A program made the translations under genes and the position numbers. The notes beneath the pieces were generated by a model. It ran no database searches. It saw only the letters and a list, made by a program, of their open reading frames with translations, and was not told the DNA's origin. Below, piece by piece: positions 1 to 6,513 of a stretch of 14,528 bases of DNA. Numbering within the stretch: position 1 is the first letter of the stretch; each line of letters opens with the position of its first letter. Origin of the DNA: JBOHCT01 sp050699055 (GTDB lineage Bacteria > Actinomycetota > Actinomycetes > Streptosporangiales > JBOHCT01); contig JBOHCT010000104.1 in NCBI GenBank assembly GCA_050699055.1, positions 1 through 14,528 on the forward strand. Direction: 5' to 3'.

Positions 1-17
1 CTTCCCCGACGGAGCCG

Positions 18-1685
18 CTAGCCGCAGGACACGCGGTACAGCTTCCCGCTGGCGTGGGTCACAGTGAAGCCCTGGTCGGCGATTTCATGCGCGTAGTCGT
101 GGGTGTATACGAACACGTGCAGGTCACCCGGTACGGTCGTCCGTATCCACTCCAGCCGCATCGACTGATGACCCAGACAGTACTTGGCGAACCGGCCGGC
201 CAGGGTCGTGTTGGCGTCTGGTGTGAGCTTCCCCATACCCAGCTCGACGTATTTGTGCTCTCGGTGACCGCGGCGGTCGGGGACGAGGAAGTAGTTCATC
301 TCCTGGAAGCCGTCGTAGGTGGGCGTGAAGACGATCGAGTTCCGCGGCATGGCGGCGAGCGTCCGGGCGATGACCTGCCTCGTGTTGTCCCCGCTCAGGT
401 CCACCTGCGGGTAGTTGACGACGGCGAGCCCCAGCGGGGCCGCGATGGTGAGGGCCACCGGCAGGCGGCGGGCCCACAAGGCGCTGAAGACACCCCGTGA
501 CAGTCCTCGGGAGACCCCGCGAGAGGCGGTGCCGGAGACGGTGCGACGCGCGAGCCTGTTGCCCACCCATCGGGCGAGGTCCTGGAGGCCGAGGGTGATC
601 CAGATGCCCAGCATGATCCAGGTCACCTGGTAGAAGACCTGGGCGTCGGTGACGACGTAGTCGGTGGCGAAGACCGCGACCGCGAGCGCCCACAGCCCGG
701 TCAACCAGGCGACCTCGCGACGCCGGCGCCGCAGGATGACGAAGCCCCAGATCCCGATCGCCGTCATCACGAAGAACTGCAGCCACATGTGGTAAAAGGC
801 GAACGGGACGCGCTGGACGGCGAACTCCCACGCGGAGTACCCGAACATGTCGTGCTGGAACGTCTGCGCCGTGATTCCGGCCCAGAAGCTGCCGAGGTCG
901 TGGATGTCGAGCTCGACGTACGGCGTGCGGGGGTCGAGGCTGCGCCACACGATGTATCCGTACGTCGACAGCGTGAGCAGCCCGCAGCCCACGAGGACCG
1001 CGATGTTGCGCCAGCGGAGCAGTACCCGGTAGCCCCGGGTGAGGTAGAGGAAGACCGCGAGGCCCGGGATGAGGAACAGCCCCATGGGGTGGTTGCTGAA
1101 CGACAGCTCGAACGCGCCCAGACACGCGAGCAGCAGCCACTCTCGCCGCGTCCGCATCCAGGCCAGCAGCAGGGCGAGCTCAACCGCTACGAACAGGTTG
1201 TTGAGCGGGTAGACCTCCGCGATGATCGACTGCTGCCAGAACAGCCGCGACACGCAGATCAGCAGAGCCCCGACGACCGCCATCCACCGGGTGGCCTTGA
1301 GCTCACGGAACACCCGGACGAAGACGGCTCCGGTGATCACGGCGATGATCGCCGACAGCAGGTTGGCCTCCCACGCCGGGTCGCTCGCCGGGATGACGTG
1401 GACCCACGCGGCGTTCAGCATGAGGTACAGCGGTTCGCCGGGAGGGTGACCCGTGCCCAGCACCACGCCGAGGTAGCCGAACTTCGCCGTATCCATGGCG
1501 AAGCCCACCGACGGCAGCAGCGTGCGTACGTAGAGCACAGAGAGAACGGCTGCCACGAGGACGTACGGCGACCCTCTGAGGAGGAGGGAAGGCAGACCCC
1601 CGGACCGCGACGACGGCTTGGGCCCGCCCACGCGGTCCGGGTCACGCTCGACGGTTACTGTTGCCACAGCCTCTACCCATAACAC
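18..1685 (-). CDS. DUF2723-family polytopic membrane protein, probable GT-C-type glycosyltransferase
   Basis: Long integral membrane protein of about 555 residues from the GTG at 1685. The DUF2723 signatures are visible: an MDTAKFGYLG segment in the first extracytoplasmic loop, TGHPPGEPLY soon after, WQQSIIAEVYPLNN in the next helix region and a SNHPMGL motif. Many hydrophobic segments fill the first two thirds. A basic linker with repeated SRG units (about 430-440 if counted from the ATG at 1805) and a soluble C-terminal domain follow. DUF2723 proteins resemble GT-C enzymes that use polyprenyl-phosphate sugars; the loop aspartate fits that, but substrate is unknown. The gene starts 22 nt after the upstream GT-C-A stop, so the two are probably co-transcribed. 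The start is uncertain: GTG at 1685 (next codon TTA) and GTG at 1667 (weak purine run GGTAGAGG close by) are both possible. An ATG at 1805 would overlap GT-C-A by 98 nt and has no ribosome-binding site, so I rejected it. Confidence 0.85.
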   Translation of the reverse strand: MLWVEAVATVTVERDPDRVGGPKPSSRSGGLPSLLLRGSPYVLVAAVLSVLYVRTLLPSVGFAMDTAKFGYLGVVLGTGHPPGEPLYLMLNAAWVHVIPASDPAWEANLLSAIIAVITGAVFVRVFRELKATRWMAVVGALLICVSRLFWQQSIIAEVYPLNNLFVAVELALLLAWMRTRREWLLLACLGAFELSFSNHPMGLFLIPGLAVFLYLTRGYRVLLRWRNIAVLVGCGLLTLSTYGYIVWRSLDPRTPYVELDIHDLGSFWAGITAQTFQHDMFGYSAWEFAVQRVPFAFYHMWLQFFVMTAIGIWGFVILRRRRREVAWLTGLWALAVAVFATDYVVTDAQVFYQVTWIMLGIWITLGLQDLARWVGNRLARRTVSGTASRGVSRGLSRGVFSALWARRLPVALTIAAPLGLAVVNYPQVDLSGDNTRQVIARTLAAMPRNSIVFTPTYDGFQEMNYFLVPDRRGHREHKYVELGMGKLTPDANTTLAGRFAKYCLGHQSMRLEWIRTTVPGDLHVFVYTHDYAHEIADQGFTVTHASGKLYRVSCG

Positions 1686-1691
1686 TCTCGT

Positions 1692-1705
1692 GTCCGGGAC
1701 CGGAC
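1692..1705. repeat. perfect inverted repeat between the two minus-strand membrane-protein genes
   Basis: GTCCGG at 1692-1697 and CCGGAC at 1700-1705 form a 6-base perfect inverted repeat with a 2-base centre. It sits exactly between the GT-C-A stop (1708-1710) and the candidate DUF2723 starts. It could be a short intergenic hairpin (stem GTCCG, loop of four) that modulates expression of the second gene, or a palindromic protein site. In such GC-rich DNA it may also be chance. Confidence 0.3.
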
Positions 1706-1707
1706 GC

Positions 1708-3177
1708 CTATTGCCCAATGTGGCGCGACGTTCGCGCCAGGACCGCGGGGGCCCGCTGCCTCGGGCGTGTACGAGGTTGTTCGTTCCCGGGGGCGTGGCG
1801 ACCATGCTCGAGGAGCGCCGCCAGGCCCAGCGCCCCCGCGACGGGCAGCAGGGTCACCCCGGGCAGTTGGTAGCGCCAGGAGAACTCGTAGGTCGCCGCG
1901 GCGAGCAGCAGGCCGACCGCGGTGACAGTGTAGAGGAAGCAGGCCGCGTTCACGCCCGACCGCCGCGCGCGGCCCAGCCCCACCGTCCCCGCGAGGCCCG
2001 CCAAGAGCGCGAAGCCGAGTACGGCGCCGGAGGTGTAGCCCCCGTGCAGCTGGTACGCCCGGAGGAACGACGCCAGCGGCTTGTTGACGTACGGACCTTC
2101 GCCGCCGTAGGCGTCTACCACTGCCGCGGTGTCGTGCCGATACGTCCGGTAGTGGGTCTGGAACTGCCAGAACGACACCGGGACGTCGCCGGGGTAGCCC
2201 CTGCGGCGGGGCGCGAAGCCCTTGAGGAAGTCGCGCCCCACCACGCCGAGGTAGTCGAGTGGCTGCTGCAGCATGACGCGCCTGGCGAAGTCCTTCAGGA
2301 TCGCGTCCTTGCCCATGCCGGGAGGCGCTGTGTACACGCGCGCGGGAGACTCGGGAGACCAGACGAAGGCATTGGTCACGAGCCGCTTGGCGGGCGGCTT
2401 GCCAGGGCAGAGCGGCCGTTCGTACGAGGGGAACGAGATCGCGGAACAGTCGACGAACCCCGCGACCCGCGCGTAGCGGACTCGGCCCCCCATGTCGCTG
2501 AGCCCCCACGTGCCGTAGCCGTGGTGGTACCACGCCGCGTACCCGACCACGGGCGCGACGAACGTCACGAGAAGGAGCGCGGCGTGCCCGACGCGCCGCC
2601 GCCACCCGGGCGCCTTCGCGAGCGTGACCAGTACGGCCGGCAGGACGAGGATCTGCCCGACCAGGCGGACAGGGACGGCGAGCCCGAGGACGAGACCAGC
2701 GACGGCCGCACGGCCCGAGGCCGGGGCCCGGCGCCACGCGAGGACCGTGAGCCCCCCGAGCAGCAGGAGATCGAACAGCGTGTCGGACATGACCATCTGC
2801 TCGATCTGCAGCTCGTAGGCGTCCCACAGGATCGGGATCGCCGCGAGCGTGGCGAGCCATCGCCGGACCCCGAAGCGCAGCAGCACGGTGTAGGTCAAGA
2901 CACCCATCGCGAGGCCCATGAGGTGCTGGACGATCGGCACGACCGCGAGGTCGGGTACGTACAGCAGGGCGCGGAGGAAGACCGAGTAGCCGACGGGGCG
3001 CGGCGCGCCCGGGTCGAGGAAGTAGGAGTTGGCGAGGTAGTGGTAGGAGTCCTCGAAGAGCAGCGCAGGCCAGTACGCCAGCTGCGTGACCACCCTGAGC
3101 CCGAGGCCGACCGCGAGCACGACCAGGAAGGGGGCGTGCCTGCGGGAAGTCGCGGTCAGGCGCTTGTAGAGGGTCAC
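1708..3177 (-). CDS. GT-C-like polytopic membrane protein (GT-C-A), paralogue of the protein at 6514-8190
   Basis: This 489-residue membrane protein has a short basic N-terminus and a first hydrophobic helix at about 15-35. An acidic loop FEDSYHYL follows (Glu42, Asp43), typical of GT-C transferases that use lipid-phosphate sugar donors. Hydrophobic segments recur to about residue 215. A large extracytoplasmic stretch of about 220-375 then holds two cysteines (244 and 257) in the context DCS...LCP, and C-terminal helices span about 380-455. It matches the 6514-8190 protein along its whole length, for example QLQIEQ/LQIEQ, MSDTLF, VGRDF.KGFAP, LRAYQ and EFSWRY. The conserved cysteine pair suggests an extracytoplasmic disulfide. 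I know no named family; role as a D-arabinofuranosyl or other polyprenyl-phosphosugar transferase is inferred from fold features and neighbours. The GTG start at 3177 has no Shine-Dalgarno sequence but has a well-placed -10 hexamer, suggesting a leaderless mRNA. Confidence 0.85.
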   Translation of the reverse strand: MTLYKRLTATSRRHAPFLVVLAVGLGLRVVTQLAYWPALLFEDSYHYLANSYFLDPGAPRPVGYSVFLRALLYVPDLAVVPIVQHLMGLAMGVLTYTVLLRFGVRRWLATLAAIPILWDAYELQIEQMVMSDTLFDLLLLGGLTVLAWRRAPASGRAAVAGLVLGLAVPVRLVGQILVLPAVLVTLAKAPGWRRRVGHAALLLVTFVAPVVGYAAWYHHGYGTWGLSDMGGRVRYARVAGFVDCSAISFPSYERPLCPGKPPAKRLVTNAFVWSPESPARVYTAPPGMGKDAILKDFARRVMLQQPLDYLGVVGRDFLKGFAPRRRGYPGDVPVSFWQFQTHYRTYRHDTAAVVDAYGGEGPYVNKPLASFLRAYQLHGGYTSGAVLGFALLAGLAGTVGLGRARRSGVNAACFLYTVTAVGLLLAAATYEFSWRYQLPGVTLLPVAGALGLAALLEHGRHAPGNEQPRTRPRQRAPAVLARTSRHIGQ

Positions 3178-3190
3178 CGATCGAATCGTA
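3178..3190 (-). promoter_or_regulatory. candidate leaderless promoter of GT-C-A
   Basis: On the minus strand the hexamer TACGAT (3185-3190, TANNNT type) is followed by exactly 7 nt and then the GTG start of GT-C-A. No Shine-Dalgarno sequence lies in between. This is the spacing expected when transcription starts at the first base of the start codon. No good -35 is seen. The divergent DUF4185 gene begins only 32 nt away, so the promoter would share this tiny gap. Confidence 0.4.
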
Positions 3191-3209
3191 CGGCGGGAGA
3201 CCGGCGCCG

Positions 3210-4208
3210 ATGGCGAGGAGTTCGGTAGTGTCCACCCCCGAGCGTTTCCTGTGGCGGGCCGACGAGCGGGACACGTACGAGATCGCTCGCCTGACGGGGC
3301 CGGGCTCGATCAACCGCACCGACTCGCGGTGGCGGGTGCACGGCGCCGACCTCGGGCACATGTTCGAGCACGACGGGGCCCTCTACATGGTCTTCGGCGA
3401 CACGTTCGGACCGTGGGGGAGAGGACGCCGCTGTAACACGTTGGCGTGGGCGAGCGACCCCGACCCATGGCGGGGGATGGTGTTCGACGGAATGGTGACG
3501 GACCGGCGCGGCCGGGCAGCCGAGCTGATCGGCACGGCCGCGGTCCCTGGTGAGGTCGTGACGGTGATCCCCACGTACGGCGTGTCCGCCGGCGGCCGGA
3601 TGGTCCTGCACTACATGGCGGTGCGCAGATGGGGCCCGCCGGGACGTTGGTGGGTGAGCGGGTCAGGGCTCGCCAGCTCGGGCGACCACGGTCACAGCTG
3701 GCGCGTGCACGGAGTCTGGTGGCCGGGCGGCGGTGGGTTCGGGCAGGTGGCGATCGTGCCGGAAGGGGCCTACCTGTACCTCTTCGGCATCCCGGCAGGC
3801 CGGTTCGGCGGCGTACGGCTGGCGAGGGTGCGGGTGGGCGACGTCTTGGACCCCTACGGCTACACGTACTGGAACGGGCGCGGGTGGGCACGTGAGGGGC
3901 TGGCGGATGCGGTTGTCGTTGTCGAGCCGCCGGTCGGTGAGCTCTCCGTACGCTGGAATCCCTATTACGCGCGATGGCTGATGACGTATCTGAACCATCC
4001 GGCCCACGCTGTCGTCCTCCGGACCTCGCGGGCGCTGACCGGCCCGTGGAGCGACGAGTCTCCGGTTGTCACGGCGACGCGGGTACCACGGCTCTATGCG
4101 CCCTACATCGCGCCCGGCTGGAACGACGGCCCGGACGTCTTCTTCACGCTGTCCCGGTTCGACGTCTATGACGTGTTCTGGTGGCACACATCCCTCGTGA
4201 CCAGGTAG
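3210..4208 (+). CDS. DUF4185 protein, candidate GH183 endo-D-arabinofuranase
   Basis: The 332-residue protein has hallmarks of DUF4185: FGDTFG at 62-67 in a LYMVFGDTFG strand, repeated tryptophan- and glycine-rich strands, an SSGDHGHSW segment (156-164) and the block ELSVRWNPYYARWLMTYLN (244-262). It ends with SRFDVYDVFWWHT. The family folds as a beta-propeller. Members from gut Bacteroidetes, Microbacterium and mycobacteria hydrolyse D-arabinan (GH183). The neighbouring genes for polyprenyl-phospho-arabinose make that activity plausible, but I cannot assign catalytic residues from sequence alone. No signal peptide or Tat motif is visible, which is odd for an enzyme acting on a surface glycan. 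Two starts are possible: ATG 3210 with GGGAGA 9 nt upstream, or GTG 3228 with GAGGAG (3215-3220) 7 nt upstream. The second has the better ribosome-binding site. The gene is divergent from GT-C-A and convergent with the GT2 gene. Confidence 0.85.
   Translation: MARSSVVSTPERFLWRADERDTYEIARLTGPGSINRTDSRWRVHGADLGHMFEHDGALYMVFGDTFGPWGRGRRCNTLAWASDPDPWRGMVFDGMVTDRRGRAAELIGTAAVPGEVVTVIPTYGVSAGGRMVLHYMAVRRWGPPGRWWVSGSGLASSGDHGHSWRVHGVWWPGGGGFGQVAIVPEGAYLYLFGIPAGRFGGVRLARVRVGDVLDPYGYTYWNGRGWAREGLADAVVVVEPPVGELSVRWNPYYARWLMTYLNHPAHAVVLRTSRALTGPWSDESPVVTATRVPRLYAPYIAPGWNDGPDVFFTLSRFDVYDVFWWHTSLVTR
3215..3220 (+). promoter_or_regulatory. Shine-Dalgarno supporting the alternative GTG start at 3228
   Basis: GAGGAG lies 7 nt before an in-frame GTG at 3228, inside the coding sequence as drawn from ATG 3210. 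It favours a protein six residues shorter than the ATG version. Confidence 0.45.
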
Positions 4209-4261
4209 GTCCGCGGGCCCCGCAGCCCCATGACCCGTTTCCGCGGTCTGGCGGCGCAGTA

Positions 4262-4286
4262 TTCTCGTCCCTTCCGACCGCGAGAA
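4262..4286. terminator. possible weak hairpin between convergent genes
   Basis: TTCTCG at 4262-4267 and CGAGAA at 4281-4286 are perfect inverted complements with a 13-nt loop, in the 84-nt gap between the DUF4185 stop and the GT2 stop. There is no T-tract on either side and the stem is short, so a bidirectional terminator is only a possibility. Confidence 0.25.
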
Positions 4287-4292
4287 CGGAGA

Positions 4293-5138
4293 TCAACGGT
4301 CGGCGGTCACCACGGGACGGGACCTGGAGGCGCCCTCCGCGAGCGCCCGCTCGCGCTGCCAGGTACCAAGAACGACCCGCGCGTAGTGCAGGCCGTAGAG
4401 CATGTTGTGACCCTTCTTGCTGACGCCCGCGTTGCGCTGGCGCATGGTCGCCGGGCGCTCCACGACCCGGAAGCCTTTCGCGATCACGCCGATCAGCAGC
4501 TCGGAGGCTTGGTACTGCGGCTGGGTGAGCGTCACGGCCTCCGTGACGTGGGCCTTCATCGCGCGGAGGCCGAACGAGGTGTCGGTGACGCGGTGGCCGG
4601 TGAGCCCGCTCACGAGCCACGCGAACACGCGTACTCCGACGTGTCGCACCGGGTCTGTCGTCTCCTGCCGCCCCAGCCGCCGCGAACCGGTGGCGAAGTC
4701 GGCGTCGCCGCGTACGACAGGTTCGAGGACAGTGGCCATGTCGCCCGGGTCGTACTGGCCGTCGGCGTCGGTGGTGACGATGTACCGAGCCCCTGCCTCG
4801 CGGGCCACGCGGTACCCGAGCCGCAGCGCCGCGCCCTGTCCACGGTTGACCGGGGCCACGCACGCGTACGCACCGTGCGCCCGAGCGATCCCCGCGGTGT
4901 CGTCTGTCGCGCCGTCGACGACCACCACGATGTCGGTCGCCAGCCCGCAGAGAGTGTGGGGCAGCTCGCCGAGGACCCCCGCGATGCTCTCGGCCTCGTT
5001 GTAGGCCGCCATGACGATCGCCACTGGTGCCAGGCGCGGGTGCTTGTAGGCTTGGTGGAAGTCCCACAGCGCCGCCTCGTCGGCCGGGTCGAGCCCGGCT
5101 GAGCCGGCCCCGGACGCGGTCACCTGCTGCCTGGTCAC
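4293..5138 (-). CDS. family 2 glycosyltransferase, polyprenyl-phosphate sugar synthase type
   Basis: Soluble GT-A enzyme of about 281 residues. The nucleotide-sugar fold is clear: VAIVMAAYNEAESI near residue 40-52, VVVVDGATDDT near 71-81, NRGQGAALRLGY near 98-109, and the metal-binding TTDADGQYDP near 122-131. A late QYQASELLIGVIAKGF...MRQRNAG..KKGHN block resembles dolichol/polyprenyl-phosphate mannose synthases and mycobacterial PpgS (Rv3631). No membrane helix is evident. Such enzymes transfer a sugar from UDP- or GDP-sugar to polyprenyl phosphate on the cytoplasmic face. The epimerase gene lies immediately upstream, which suggests the donor is its product, for example a UDP-galactose or UDP-GalNAc type sugar (inference). 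A GTG at 5147 overlaps the epimerase stop by 4 nt but abuts the GGAGG at 5148-5152. The GTG at 5138 lies 9 nt from that GGAGG and is preferred; the 5147 start would add three residues. Confidence 0.85.
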   Translation of the reverse strand: MTRQQVTASGAGSAGLDPADEAALWDFHQAYKHPRLAPVAIVMAAYNEAESIAGVLGELPHTLCGLATDIVVVVDGATDDTAGIARAHGAYACVAPVNRGQGAALRLGYRVAREAGARYIVTTDADGQYDPGDMATVLEPVVRGDADFATGSRRLGRQETTDPVRHVGVRVFAWLVSGLTGHRVTDTSFGLRAMKAHVTEAVTLTQPQYQASELLIGVIAKGFRVVERPATMRQRNAGVSKKGHNMLYGLHYARVVLGTWQRERALAEGASRSRPVVTADR

Positions 5139-5143
5139 GTCGG

Positions 5144-6106
5144 TCACCCTCCGAACCCCGCGTACCCGCCGGTGGCCTCGAGCAGGGCGGGGGGTTCGCC
5201 GCCGAAGTCGCGCCAGACCGAGGCCAGACCGTCGGAAAGGTCAATGTCGGGGTCATACCCAAGACGGCGGGCTCGGGTGATGTCGACGACGACTGCTGGC
5301 ATCTCGCCGGGCTTAGCTTGCACGTGGCGGGTGGGCAGCGCGGAGCCGGTGGTCGATCGTACGGCTTCCACCAGGTCGAGGACCTCGACCGAGTGTCCGG
5401 AGCCGACGATCAGCGGCCCGCCGTGCTCGGCCTGCCACACCGCGCCGAACGCCTGACACACGTCGTCGAGGTGGACGAGGTCGCGGGACTGGTGACCGTC
5501 GCCGTAGATGTCGACCTCCTCGCCGGAACACGCCGCGCGCATGAGTCGGGGGATGAAGCTGTCCTTGCCCCGCATGCCCGGGCCGTAGACGTTGGTGAGA
5601 CGCAGCGCGCAGGCCCGCATGCCGTAGGTGTGGGTGTAGGCGGACAGCAGCATCTCCGCCGCGGCCTTGGAGCCGCCGTACGGCGTCAACGGACGCAGCG
5701 GCATGTCCTCGTGGATCGTCTGCCGCCCCACGTCGCCGGTGACGGCGTTGGTCGAGGCGAACAGGAAACGGCGCACGTCATGCTCGCGGCACAGCTCTAG
5801 CAGCGCCGCGGTCACGTCCACGTTGACCTCGTGGAACTCCACCGGTCGGCGCACCGACTCCAGCACCGAGGTCAGCGCCGCAAGGTGGATCACCCCGGCC
5901 GGGGGCGGCTCGAACGCCCGCCGCCGTACCGCGTCGTCGCGGAGATCACCCACGACGGTGGGAACCTCAGGATCGGGAAACGGCCGCAGGTCCGCCACCT
6001 TCACCCGCGCCCCCACCGCCCGCAACGCGCGGACCAGCCCGGTACCCACAAAGCCACAGCCCCCCGTGACAAGGAACCGCTCTCCTACCAAGCGATGGGC
6101 GATCAC
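5144..6106 (-). CDS. NAD-dependent sugar epimerase/dehydratase (extended SDR, GalE-like)
   Basis: Extended short-chain dehydrogenase of 320 residues. The nucleotide-binding LVTGGCGFVG lies at 12-21, VVGDLRDD near 52-59, and HLAALTSV near 74-81. The catalytic YGGSK has Tyr143 and Lys147. The preceding strand reads FASTNAVTG, so the usual Ser/Thr is at 118-119. RLTNVYGPG and YGDGHQSRDLVHLDD complete the NDP-sugar epimerase pattern. It probably interconverts a UDP-sugar such as UDP-Glc/UDP-Gal or the GlcNAc/GalNAc pair; substrate choice cannot be read from sequence. The GTG start at 6106 is chosen because GGGGAG (6110-6115) lies just upstream and the GXXGXXG motif begins at the usual distance. 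An upstream in-frame ATG at 6211 would add 35 low-complexity residues encoded by a hairpin-rich leader. The stop overlaps a possible GT2 start, so the two genes are coupled. Confidence 0.88.
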   Translation of the reverse strand: MIAHRLVGERFLVTGGCGFVGTGLVRALRAVGARVKVADLRPFPDPEVPTVVGDLRDDAVRRRAFEPPPAGVIHLAALTSVLESVRRPVEFHEVNVDVTAALLELCREHDVRRFLFASTNAVTGDVGRQTIHEDMPLRPLTPYGGSKAAAEMLLSAYTHTYGMRACALRLTNVYGPGMRGKDSFIPRLMRAACSGEEVDIYGDGHQSRDLVHLDDVCQAFGAVWQAEHGGPLIVGSGHSVEVLDLVEAVRSTTGSALPTRHVQAKPGEMPAVVVDITRARRLGYDPDIDLSDGLASVWRDFGGEPPALLEATGGYAGFGG

Positions 6107-6126
6107 GATCTCCCCAGTGTCTGCTT

Positions 6127-6304
6127 GTGAACCTCGCGGGCGTCGGCCCTGCGGGCTGCCTCCTGGCTTCGGTTCACGCGCTCCCGAGACTCCGAAATGT
6201 TTCGCCCCCATGGCTGCGCCCCGCCATCCCCGATGGCCCTGCGGGCATCAGCCGCCTCCGGCGGCGCCTGGCTCCTCGGCCCTCGGACGCTCCGCTCGGG
6301 AGCC
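6127..6304 (-). promoter_or_regulatory. hairpin-rich leader upstream of the epimerase operon, possible structured RNA
   Basis: Nearest the epimerase ribosome-binding site, GTGAACC (6127-6133) pairs with GGTTCAC (6171-6177), a perfect 7-bp helix. It encloses two smaller hairpins, GCCC/GGGC (6146-6149, 6153-6156) and GCC/GGC around a TCCT loop (6158-6167). Further upstream are CGAA/TTCG (6193-6204), GCCATC/GATGGC (6223-6237), GATG-G-CCC/GGGCATC (6232-6249), GCCGCC/GGCGGC with a 3-nt loop (6251-6265) and GGCTCC/GGAGCC (6270-6304). The 6223-6237 and 6232-6249 hairpins share the GATGGC segment and cannot both form, a switch-like arrangement. This could be a cis-regulatory RNA, a small RNA, or a copy of a dispersed palindromic repeat. 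I recognise no known riboswitch class. Confidence 0.4.
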
Positions 6305-6485
6305 TGCAGCTTCCCCACGCGACTTCTCCAAACACTCTCTTGGCGTCATGGTTGACGGTCTCACAGACGCCCAGAACTCGGTCGAGGTTTACCGGCGTCA
6401 GAGGTCGGTCAGAAACGGGCGGACAGGTGCGTTCAGGTGTGTTACCCCGTCCGGCGGATGCGGACTTCCCCCGGGGCCTGCTTAC

Positions 6486-6496
6486 TCTAACGTAGA
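6486..6496. promoter_or_regulatory. possible bidirectional -10 element
   Basis: The near-palindrome TCTAACGTAGA gives TAACGT (6488-6493) on the plus strand and TACGTT (6489-6494) on the minus strand, both TANNNT. It could serve the dprE operon to the right and the epimerase operon to the left. I see no -35 match at 16-18 nt for either direction, so support is weak. Confidence 0.2.
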
Positions 6497-6513
6497 CCAA
6501 CGCGTCGTATCGC

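Larger units (their letters stand above)
6107..6513. other. 407-bp divergent intergenic region
   Basis: No convincing gene is seen between the epimerase start and the first start of GT-C-B. The left 200 nt hold a dense series of inverted repeats, described separately. The right part includes the inverted repeat GGCGTC (6342-6347) / GACGCC (6366-6371), a GTCCG...CGGAC hairpin near 6450-6466, and the near-palindrome TCTAACGTAGA at 6486-6496. The latter reads as a TANNNT -10 hexamer on both strands (TAACGT plus, TACGTT minus). No convincing -35 boxes accompany them. This region must contain the promoter of the dprE operon and probably that of the epimerase operon. Confidence 0.5.

Noticed and set aside
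1618..3228. Long plus-strand open frame of 536 codons opposite GT-C-A
   Set aside because: It is an Arg/Glu/Pro-rich antisense frame, as expected opposite GC-rich coding DNA; the minus strand encodes a clear membrane protein with a matching paralogue.
1673..3361. Long minus-strand open frame of 562 codons in a different frame over GT-C-A
   Set aside because: Low-complexity Arg/Ala/Pro composition and no motif; it overlaps the well-supported GT-C-A and the DUF4185 start.
6127..6177. tRNA-like signal (GGTTC and a 7-bp closing stem)
   Set aside because: The stem encloses only 37 nt, with no anticodon arm or D-arm consensus, so it cannot fold as a tRNA.
6107..6211. N-terminal extension of the epimerase from ATG 6211
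   Set aside because: The added 35 residues come from the hairpin region, while GTG 6106 has GGGGAG just upstream and places the GXXGXXG motif at the usual distance.
6103..6318. Small minus-strand frame of 71 codons in the leader of the epimerase
   Set aside because: It lies entirely in the hairpin-rich region, is dominated by Arg/Ala/Gln, and lacks a ribosome-binding site; repeats explain it better than a gene.
6352..6380. TTGACG at 6352-6357 as a -35 box
   Set aside because: No TANNNT -10 hexamer is found at 16-19 nt downstream.
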